From Elusimicrobia bacterium GWA2_66_18 (lineage in GTDB: Bacteria; Elusimicrobiota; Elusimicrobia; UBA1565; UBA9628): DNA of 64,000 nt. The DNA is taken from contig MGTX01000017.1 of the NCBI GenBank assembly GCA_001799675.1, positions 60,311-124,310 of the forward strand. The letters run 5' to 3'. A program made the translations under genes and the position numbers. Below, in pieces: positions 57,982-64,000 of the stretch. A model generated the notes under the pieces. The model was given only the letters and a program-made list of their open reading frames with translations, did not search any database and was not told the origin of the DNA. Numbering within the stretch: position 1 is the stretch's first letter; the number at the start of each line of letters is the position of its first letter.

Positions 57982-58911
57982 TCACTTCCCGCTAGAGGCA
58001 TTGTCCTTCTCCGATCTTGTCCTGAGATCGTATACAACGTAGATCCCGTCTGACTTCGCGCCGTTCACCCTGGAATCAATTCTCAAAGATTCCACCTGTT
58101 TCACATAGGGGAATAATTCAGGACGCGGCTTCGGCACTATTGTTTTCCTATCGAAGCCATGCCCCCAGCTGAGAACATAAGCGATCATATCCGCCAATTG
58201 GATTCCAACAGTGAGATCGCTGTGAACAAAGAGTGGTTCTGGAACAAGGCGCTCAGACCTATCTTGCCCAGTTTTAGAGTCCCGGTAATATGCCTGCATC
58301 TGTCCCAAGAGTATGTGGCTAGCGGATTTATCCAGCTCATCGAATACGATAATCCCTGCGTGCTCTGCTGATTTTGAATCAACCCAATAAAAAAAGCGCT
58401 CGAAGAGGTATGCGTAATCCTTTCGCAGCATAGAGACTTTCCGATCACCCTGGGCGTCAACCGGGACGATGATGCCTAAACATTGTGCACGGAATTTAGG
58501 GCAAAGCTCAAAAAGTCTCTTAACATACTCCAGTTTTGCCTGAGCTAAAGCGGAAAGCGACTTCTTATCGGCGCTCGCGCCATTGCGCAAGCTAAATTCT
58601 GCAAGCCTTCTTCGTTCATCCGGCTTGAAGGTGCCGAACCATCCAGCACTTTTGAAAACTCTGTGATTAAGAAAATTCCCACCCTTAATCTCTTTAATAT
58701 CGAAATCCTCGTCTGACGCTTTTACCCGAGCAGCTCGCCGCTCGGCATTTAGACCGGGATAGGTGACGCCGAACAGTTCGATCTGCAGGGCATAGACTGC
58801 CTGAATAAAAGCCCACAGGGTCCCGTCGCGGATTGCGAATCCACCGAGAACCTCTGCAGGCGCCAGCTTACGGTCGTGCCCGCTTTCATCGACAAACAAA
58901 AAATATGACAT
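57982..58911 (-). CDS. DUF3800-family protein
   Basis: A 309-residue protein of the DUF3800 family, predicted RNase H-like and often found on mobile DNA; its activity is not established. N-terminal YFLFVDESGH and C-terminal VGIQLADMIAYVLSWG carry the conserved acidic residues (Asp-8, Glu-9 and the late Asp). G+C is about 48-50% by eye, far below the neighbourhood. A weak AAGGA lies near the ATG. It follows the cassette-like Dph6-family gene on the same strand, inside the gat operon. Confidence 0.88.
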   Translation of the reverse strand: MSYFLFVDESGHDRKLAPAEVLGGFAIRDGTLWAFIQAVYALQIELFGVTYPGLNAERRAARVKASDEDFDIKEIKGGNFLNHRVFKSAGWFGTFKPDERRRLAEFSLRNGASADKKSLSALAQAKLEYVKRLFELCPKFRAQCLGIIVPVDAQGDRKVSMLRKDYAYLFERFFYWVDSKSAEHAGIIVFDELDKSASHILLGQMQAYYRDSKTGQDRSERLVPEPLFVHSDLTVGIQLADMIAYVLSWGHGFDRKTIVPKPRPELFPYVKQVESLRIDSRVNGAKSDGIYVVYDLRTRSEKDNASSGK

Positions 58912-58984
58912 TGGATCCTTCTATACCCCAATGCGATTAGCGATCAGTTGTGCCAACGAATTGAGTTCACCCGTGGGGTACGCC

Positions 58985-59048
58985 GCGTCAGCGGCGCGCG
59001 CTACTGGAACCCCTCACTGGCGCGCGTCCGCTGAACGCGATGTTAGGC
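58985..59048 (-). other. attC-like recombination site, right half (R') not recognisable
   Basis: On the minus strand GCCTAAC (59048-59042), containing the TAA stop of the upstream gene, is followed by arms 59038-59020 and 59001-58985. These pair, except for two unpaired bases in one arm, as extrahelical bases do in integron attC sites. The expected closing GTTAGGC-type box after the second arm is missing, so the site is partial. Confidence 0.5.
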
Positions 59049-59732
59049 GGCATGGTCAATGAATTCCAACTCGTGGATTTCCATATACGCCAGCGAATCG
59101 ACGGCTCGTTTTGAATAAGAACGAATATCAATGCCTCGCGTGAATTGCGGCCCGTCAATGACCAACGTGTGATATTCGCCTTCTTCTCCGCACAGGTCTA
59201 GGCCGGTCCGCTCACGGACGATGTGCAGATCGGCAATCGTTGAGTCATTCAACTCCCGGCCAATCCAATTCTCATCAAGCCAGCGTGTTTTTACGCAGGA
59301 AAAACGCGCCTTGAATCCTCTGTCCAGCAATTGTCGAAGCAAGGCGTTTCGATCTCGTCCCCACAAAGGTGTATGCACGATCATCCCGACGGGACGGCTC
59401 CGCTCGCGAATCCAATTCGGATTTCCGTTCACCTCCGCGATGTCTCCCGTGACAACGCAGTTAATGCCCATTTCATCTCGTAGCCTGCACAAGCTGGTTT
59501 CGTAACTTTTCTCGAACGGCGCGCTGATGGACAAAACATGGTGCGGCAGCACCAATGCCTGAGCCTGCATTTTGATGAAGGCCAGCGGATGCGCCAAAAA
59601 ATCCGGCTCCGGTGGCGCAAACGTGACGAGACAACGAACGCAGTAACCGTTTTGGTCGGCCTCATACAAAGCCATCGAAGAATCTTTGCCGCCAGTCCAG
59701 AGCACCGCTGCGTTTTGCATGGGATCAACCAT
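59043..59732 (-). CDS. Dph6-family PP-loop ATPase (adenine nucleotide alpha-hydrolase)
   Basis: A 229-residue protein with the PP-loop WTGGKDSSMAL near the N-terminus and the Dph6-type GEEGEYHTLVIDGP (about 183-196). In archaea and eukaryotes this family amidates diphthine on EF-2; bacteria lack diphthamide, so the substrate here is unknown. Bounded by GTTAGGC (59748-59742) upstream and GCCTAAC over its stop, as in an integron gene cassette. G+C is about 50%. No integrase lies in the window. Confidence 0.85.
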   Translation of the reverse strand: MVDPMQNAAVLWTGGKDSSMALYEADQNGYCVRCLVTFAPPEPDFLAHPLAFIKMQAQALVLPHHVLSISAPFEKSYETSLCRLRDEMGINCVVTGDIAEVNGNPNWIRERSRPVGMIVHTPLWGRDRNALLRQLLDRGFKARFSCVKTRWLDENWIGRELNDSTIADLHIVRERTGLDLCGEEGEYHTLVIDGPQFTRGIDIRSYSKRAVDSLAYMEIHELEFIDHAA

Positions 59733-59741
59733 TGTAATGAC

Positions 59742-59748
59742 GCCTAAC
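59742..59748 (-). other. Cassette-boundary core site GTTAGGC
   Basis: Minus-strand GTTAGGC, a G/TTRRRY integron core, 10 bp before the start of the Dph6-family gene. It pairs with GCCTAAC at 59048-59042 at the far end of that gene. Confidence 0.45.
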
Positions 59749-59827
59749 GGATAGTATACGGTTCCACTATAGCACAGCAGGACGAAAAAACCCTCTTGCG
59801 GATTATAGAGCTAAAACCAAGGGGAAG

Positions 59828-60274
59828 CTAGGCATGTGATGAACTATGGGAACCGGCAAAGGCCGTCGGACGGGCGGTATAGCGCGCGATGAGCTTCAGG
59901 TCGCTGGGATAGCTGAGAAGCCTCGCGGCCCCGCGCGCATCGACCCACTTCGTCTTCATGATCTCGACGGCGTCCGGCTTGCCCGACCGTTCGACCGGCT
60001 CCATCCGGTACCACCGCACGCGCTTGAAAACCGTCCGGCCGTTGCGGGCGAAGCGGTAGGTCACGTTCGCCAGCGCCCCCACGTTGCGGCACTTCCAGCC
60101 CGTCTCTTCCTCGACTTCGCGCAGAGCGGCCGCAAGAGGAGTCTCCCCCTTCTCGAGGTGGCCCTTTGGGAAGGTCCACACGACTTCGCCCTGAAGGTTC
60201 GTCACCTTCACGAGCAGGACCTTGCCGTCCCGGCCGACCACGCCGCCCGCCGCGTACTCCTCGGCCTCCTTCAT
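59828..60274 (-). CDS. Nudix hydrolase
   Basis: Hydrolyses a nucleoside diphosphate-linked compound; the substrate cannot be named. The 148 residues contain a complete Nudix box, GHLEKGETPLAAALREVEEETGW (about 38-60), with all catalytic glutamates. It starts 4 bp after gatA and is probably translated with it. The low-GC island begins directly downstream. Confidence 0.93.
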   Translation of the reverse strand: MKEAEEYAAGGVVGRDGKVLLVKVTNLQGEVVWTFPKGHLEKGETPLAAALREVEEETGWKCRNVGALANVTYRFARNGRTVFKRVRWYRMEPVERSGKPDAVEIMKTKWVDARGAARLLSYPSDLKLIARYTARPTAFAGSHSSSHA

Positions 60275-60278
60275 GTCA

Positions 60279-61760
60279 TCACTGGCTTTCGAGTAAGCTG
60301 ACCGAGCGGTCGCTCAACATCGGGAAGGGCCGTGCCGACTCGAAGGCGCGCGCGGCCGACAGCAGCAGCCGCTCCTGGAAGACGTCGGCGATGAGCTGCA
60401 CGCCCAAGGGCAGGCCCTTGGCGGAAAGGCCGCAGGGCATGGACAGGCTCGCGTTGCCGGCCATGTTCGAGGGGATGGTGAAGACGTCGGAAAGATACAT
60501 GGCGACGGGGTCGGCGGTCTTCTCGCCGAAGCGAAAGGGAGGCGTCGGCGTGGTGGGAGCGGCGATAAGGTCGACCTGTTTGAAAGCGTCCTGGAAGTCG
60601 CGGGTCATGAGGGTGCGCACGCGCTGGGCCTTGGAGTAGTAGGCGTCGTAGTAGCCGGAGGAGAGGGCGTAGGTGCCGAGCATGATGCGGCGCTTGACCT
60701 CGGCGCCGAAGCCCGCGCCGCGCGTGAACTCGTAGACCTCTTCTAGGGTGGAGGCGGAGCGGTCCACGAAGCCGTAGCGGATGCCGTCGAAGCGCGCTAA
60801 GTTAGAGGATGCTTCCGACGGCGCGATGATGTAATAGGACGCGATGGCGTACTTGGTGTGCGGCAGGCTCACCTCGCGGATCGTCGCGCCCAGAGACTTG
60901 AAGACGCCGACCGCTTCCCTCACCGACTTCTCCACTTCTTGATCGAGTCCATCGATGAAATACTCCTTCGGCAAGCCGATGCGCAGGCCCTTGAGGTCCT
61001 TCGGCGCAGGCTCCACGGCCGGGGGCGCGTTCACGGCGGACGTGCTATCCAAAGGATCGTGACCGCCGATGACGGACAGGGCGAGAGCCGAGTCCTCGAC
61101 GGTCCGCGTGAAAGGCCCTATTTGATCCAAAGAGGAGGCAAAGGCCACCAGACCGTGGCGCGAGACCATGCCGTAGGTGGGCTTGAGGCCGACCACGCCG
61201 CAGAAGGCCGCGGGCTGACGGATGGAGCCGCCGGTGTCGGAGCCCAGACTGAAGGCGCACAGGCGCGCCGCGGCGGCCGCGGCCGAGCCGCCTGAAGAGC
61301 CGCCGGGCACGCAGGCCGAATCCCAGGGATTCGTTGTTTTCTGAAAAGCCGAGTTCTCCGTGGACGATCCCATCGCGAACTCATCCAGGTTCGTTTTGCC
61401 GACGATGACGGCGCCCGCTTCCTTCAGACGCCGCGTCACCGTAGCGTCATACGCCGCGATGTGGCCCTTCAAAATCTTCGAGCCGCACGTCGTCTCCACG
61501 CCCTTCAACTGAAGATTGTCCTTCAGCGCCACCGGCACTCCGGCCAATACCCCAAGTTGCTGGCCGTTTTTCCTTTTCTTGTCGAGGAGCCTTGCCTGGT
61601 CGAGCGCCGAATCTTTGGTGACGGCCAAAAACGCCTTGACCGTCGGCTCGAGCCGTTCGATGCGGTCGAAATAGGCCTTCGCGGCCGACTCGGCCGAGAT
61701 CTTGCCCTGTCGAACGGACTCGGCCAGGCGCGAGGCGGAAAGAGCGGTGATGTCGTTCAT
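60279..61760 (-). CDS. gatA: Aspartyl/glutamyl-tRNA amidotransferase subunit A
   Basis: Amidase subunit that supplies ammonia from glutamine. The ATG at 61760 gives 493 residues and overlaps the TPR gene stop by 1 bp. The amidase signature is intact: Lys in PVALKDN, the serine motif GGSSGGSAAAAAARLCAF, GSDTGGSIRQPAAFCG with the catalytic Ser, and GLKPTYG. Forms GatCAB with the products of 62815-63108 and 56364-57818. Confidence 0.97.
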   Translation of the reverse strand: MNDITALSASRLAESVRQGKISAESAAKAYFDRIERLEPTVKAFLAVTKDSALDQARLLDKKRKNGQQLGVLAGVPVALKDNLQLKGVETTCGSKILKGHIAAYDATVTRRLKEAGAVIVGKTNLDEFAMGSSTENSAFQKTTNPWDSACVPGGSSGGSAAAAAARLCAFSLGSDTGGSIRQPAAFCGVVGLKPTYGMVSRHGLVAFASSLDQIGPFTRTVEDSALALSVIGGHDPLDSTSAVNAPPAVEPAPKDLKGLRIGLPKEYFIDGLDQEVEKSVREAVGVFKSLGATIREVSLPHTKYAIASYYIIAPSEASSNLARFDGIRYGFVDRSASTLEEVYEFTRGAGFGAEVKRRIMLGTYALSSGYYDAYYSKAQRVRTLMTRDFQDAFKQVDLIAAPTTPTPPFRFGEKTADPVAMYLSDVFTIPSNMAGNASLSMPCGLSAKGLPLGVQLIADVFQERLLLSAARAFESARPFPMLSDRSVSLLESQ

Positions 61761-62818
61761 TATTTTATGAAGAGGGACTCTTCCTCGCCCGTGTGGCGCT
61801 CGGGCGCAGGCTCCCCGCGCCGGCCGCGTTCGGAGGCCGGCTCGCGGAGCGCGGGCGCGGCCTGCGCCTCCTCGGCGGGAGAGGCCGCGAGCGCGTCGAG
61901 GGCGGACTGGATCTTGTCGCGGCGCGTCGGGTCGAGTTCCAGGGCCTTGCGCAGGTCCGAGACGGCGCCGGCCTTGTCTCCGAGGGCCGCGCGGGCCTGG
62001 CCGCGGTTGGCGTAGGCCGTCCCCCTGCCCGGGTTTTTCGAGAGGACCTTGGTCAGGTCGGCGGCGGCGCCCCGGAAATCGCCCAGGAGGAAGCGCACGT
62101 TGCCGCGCAGATAGGCGGCGTCCTCGTGGTCGGGGTTGGCCTCCAGGAAGACCGACAGCTCGGACTCGGCCGCCGGGTAATCCTTCAACTCGCGCAGGGC
62201 CATGCCGCGGTAGAGACGCGCCCAAGCGAACCGTGGGTTGATCTCCAGCACCGCGCCGTAGTCCTCGGCGGCGCCGCGGAAATCGCGCAGGCGATCCTTG
62301 ACCGAGCCGCGCATGAGCAGGGCGGCCGCCGAGCCGGGATCCAGGCGCACGGCCTCGTCGAGGGGTTCCAGCGCGTCGCGCGTCCTGCCCTGCGCGGAGA
62401 GCGCGCTGCCCTCGCCGAGCGGGCCCTCGAGGGATCTCGGATCGGCCTCGGCCGAGGCGCGGAAGTCCGCCATGGCGCCCGGGAAGTCCTTGAGGATGAG
62501 CCGGGCCTTGCCGCGCGCCGCGTAGGACGGCGCGTCGCTGGGCTTGAGCCGCGCGGCCAATTCCGCGTCCTCCTTGGCCCCGGCCTGGTCGCCCAGGGTC
62601 CAGCGACAGGCGGCGCGCAGTCCCGCCGCGGTCTTCCAGCCGGGCGCTGCGCCCAACGCCCGGTCGAAGCGCTCCAGAGCGTCCTGGAACTCCAGGCGGT
62701 GGTAGAGGCGCACCGCGGAGGCGAGGATCCTCGCGGCCTTCGCGTCCGGGGCGGACGGCGGGGCCGCCGCGGGCGCGGGCGCGGCGGCGGCGACGGCGGC
62801 GGCGAGCAGGAGCCTCAT
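61760..62818 (-). CDS. Exported TPR-repeat protein within the gat operon
   Basis: A 352-residue protein with a signal peptide (MRLLLAAAVAAAAPAPA) and about eight consecutive tetratricopeptide repeats (AARLKPSDAPSYAARGKARL; LEANPDHEDAAYLRGNVRFL; LSKNPGRGTAYANRGQARAA). Function unknown. It overlaps gatC by 4 bp and gatA by 1 bp, so an exported protein is locked between two tRNA-amidotransferase subunits. Confidence 0.88.
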   Translation of the reverse strand: MRLLLAAAVAAAAPAPAAAPPSAPDAKAARILASAVRLYHRLEFQDALERFDRALGAAPGWKTAAGLRAACRWTLGDQAGAKEDAELAARLKPSDAPSYAARGKARLILKDFPGAMADFRASAEADPRSLEGPLGEGSALSAQGRTRDALEPLDEAVRLDPGSAAALLMRGSVKDRLRDFRGAAEDYGAVLEINPRFAWARLYRGMALRELKDYPAAESELSVFLEANPDHEDAAYLRGNVRFLLGDFRGAAADLTKVLSKNPGRGTAYANRGQARAALGDKAGAVSDLRKALELDPTRRDKIQSALDALAASPAEEAQAAPALREPASERGRRGEPAPERHTGEEESLFIK

Positions 62819-63108
62819 ACGATCACCTTGCGGACCTTGAAAAACGGCCCGTCTCGATCCGGGGCGTTGGCCATGAGGGCCTCGACGTCGGCGAAAGGGC
62901 GGGCCTCGTCCTCGCGCATGACGTTGACCTTGCCCAGCACGAAGGCGGTCGGCGGCACCGAGGAGGTGTCGAGACCTTCAAGTTCCTTCATCGCCGCGAG
63001 GATCTTCGTCAGTTGGTCTCCATAGAGCTTGACCTCGTCGCCCGTCAGGCGCAGGCGCGCGAGCTTGGCGATCTTGCGGACATCGCTTTCCTCGCTAGGC
63101 TCGGTCAT
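62815..63108 (-). CDS. gatC: Aspartyl/glutamyl-tRNA amidotransferase subunit C
   Basis: Small helical subunit wrapping GatA and GatB. The 97 residues are typical: VRKIAKLARLRLTGDEVKLYGDQLTKIL (10-37) and the C-terminal DRDGPFFKVRKVI. It overlaps the helicase gene stop by 4 bp and the TPR gene by 4 bp. Confidence 0.94.
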   Translation of the reverse strand: MTEPSEESDVRKIAKLARLRLTGDEVKLYGDQLTKILAAMKELEGLDTSSVPPTAFVLGKVNVMREDEARPFADVEALMANAPDRDGPFFKVRKVIV

Positions 63109-64000
63109 GCCGGCTCCAGGGGGGCGTAGCGGGTGAGCAGCTTGGCCACGCGCCCGTCGTCGAATCGCACGGTCACCTTCAGCATCTCGCCGGATCCCGA
63201 GATCTCGACGACGATGCCGCGGCCGAACTGAGGGTGCGCCACGCGCTGGCCGGACTTGAAGCCCTTCACCGCGGCCCGCAGGGCCGGGGCCGCCGAGCCG
63301 GCCGGGACATAAGGCGAGGAAGCATCGCCTCCTCTCACCGTTGTCGAGCGACCGAACAGCTTGGCCTCGAGGATGAACCGCGAGGGGAGGTTGGCGTAGA
63401 CCTGGCCGAAGAGGCGGCGCGTCGCGGCGTAGGTCATGTAGAGATGTTCGCGGGCGCGCGTGATGCCCACGTAGCAGAGGCGGCGCTCCTCTTCCAGGTC
63501 CTCGGACGTGGCGTTGCCGCCGCCGATGGGGAAGAGCCCCTCCTCCAGGCCCGTCAGGAACACCACCGGGTACTCCAGCCCCTTGGCCAGGTGCACGGTC
63601 ATGAGCGTGACGGCGGGGGCGTTCTGGTCGTAGCCGTCGAGCTCCGTGTGGAGCGTGATGTCAGCCAGGTAGCGGCCCAACTCGCTGGTCCGGCCCTCGG
63701 ACTTCTCGCGCTCGTCGTACTCCTTGACGGCGTTGAGAAGCTCCTGCAGGTTGGCCAGGCGGCCCGCGGCGTCGGGGTCGGTCTCCATCTCGGACTCGAC
63801 CCAGGCCCAATAGCCGGTGGACTCCAGGATGACGGCCATGGCCCCGCCCGCGGGCATCGCCGCCGTCGCCTCGCGCAGCCCGGCGAAAACCTTGGTCATC
63901 TCCTCGATGGCCGAGTGCGCCTTGGGGCCCAGCCCCTCGACCCGGCCGTGCGCCCATAAGGCGTCCCACAGGGTCAGGCCGTGCCGGGCGGCGTAGATCT
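63105..64000 (-). CDS. UvrD/PcrA-type ATP-dependent DNA helicase (5' end cut by window edge)
   Basis: C-terminal 298 residues of a superfamily 1A helicase. The frame is open to the right edge, where the translated sequence IYAARHGLTLWDAL continues the family pattern. Motif V/VI region: LMTVHLAKGLEYPVVFLTG, EERRLCYVGITRAREHLYM. A C-terminal Tudor-like tail (GQRVAHPQFGRGIVVEISGSG...VRFDDG) is the RNA polymerase-binding type found in PcrA/UvrD. Overlaps gatC by 4 bp. Confidence 0.94.
   Translation of the reverse strand, partial: IYAARHGLTLWDALWAHGRVEGLGPKAHSAIEEMTKVFAGLREATAAMPAGGAMAVILESTGYWAWVESEMETDPDAAGRLANLQELLNAVKEYDEREKSEGRTSELGRYLADITLHTELDGYDQNAPAVTLMTVHLAKGLEYPVVFLTGLEEGLFPIGGGNATSEDLEEERRLCYVGITRAREHLYMTYAATRRLFGQVYANLPSRFILEAKLFGRSTTVRGGDASSPYVPAGSAAPALRAAVKGFKSGQRVAHPQFGRGIVVEISGSGEMLKVTVRFDDGRVAKLLTRYAPLEPA

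Noticed and set aside
57982-59748. Complete integron with integrase
   Set aside because: No tyrosine recombinase gene is present, and the attC-like site lacks one core; only a cassette-like remnant can be claimed.

Overview
The window is dense bacterial DNA, about two-thirds G+C by eye, with almost no non-coding space: no gene-free stretch exceeds about 165 bp. I see no rRNA, tRNA or CRISPR. The gene content points to a Gram-negative-type cell, with heptose-LPS genes (gmhA, hldE-type), peptidoglycan-recycling genes (anmK, a nagZ-like enzyme) and type IV pilus/type II secretion ATPases. The many long, Ala/Pro-rich exported proteins without clear relatives, and the overall gene set, suggest a GC-rich Elusimicrobiota-like or similar under-sampled phylum. 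That placement is an inference; there is no marker RNA here to prove it.

Layout. (1) 1-8.8 kb: a compact UvrC converges on a minus-strand pilB-pilT-pilC cluster. Upstream of that are an odd 868-aa membrane protein with a GYF-like N-terminus and a DksA-like regulator. (2) 8.8-15.7 kb: comEC-nadK-recN-gltX on the minus strand, divergent from anmK. (3) 15.7-20.9 kb: a Deg-type protease, a small exported protein, an RluE-type pseudouridine synthase, a MITE-like element, a DEAD-box helicase and a secreted endonuclease I. (4) 20.9-27.6 kb: a minus-strand chain doxX-dnaX-recR-cbs-TPR-prfB with 4-bp overlaps. (5) 27.6-30.8 kb: exported proteins, including a lower-GC 617-aa protein with kinase-like motifs. 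(6) 30.9-37.4 kb: a tight signalling operon (small helical protein, HD-GYP, receiver-GspE fusion, TPR, histidine kinase). (7) 37.5-51.2 kb: an M18 aminopeptidase, then a 12-kb plus-strand string of overlapping genes: nagZ, HEAT protein, GAF-HD-GYP, rsmI, tsaC-like, glyA, receiver, mtnP, cdd, a biotin-less AccB-like protein, zinc-ribbon/TPR protein, accC, gmhA, hldE-type. (8) 51.2-56.4 kb: vapBC, a PEBP-family protein, a small exported protein and a 1166-aa NHL/transglutaminase/TPR protein. (9) 56.4-64 kb: a gatCAB region whose genes are separated by a TPR gene, a Nudix gene and a low-GC two-gene island with integron-cassette-like boundaries. A UvrD/PcrA helicase runs off the right edge.

Cross-cutting signals. 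Several first-in-operon genes have sigma70-like promoters whose -10 box ends only 6-8 nt before the start codon, which implies leaderless mRNAs. Genes inside operons instead use Shine-Dalgarno sites or 1-8 bp overlaps. Two convergent gene pairs end, or ended before an insertion, on a single shared CTAG palindrome. The most unusual items are the cassette-like island inside the gat operon, the AccB-like protein lacking its biotinyl lysine, the receiver-GspE signalling operon, the exported kinase-like protein, the start-codon-sequestering hairpin before the 868-aa gene, and the missing stop of comEC over nadK.
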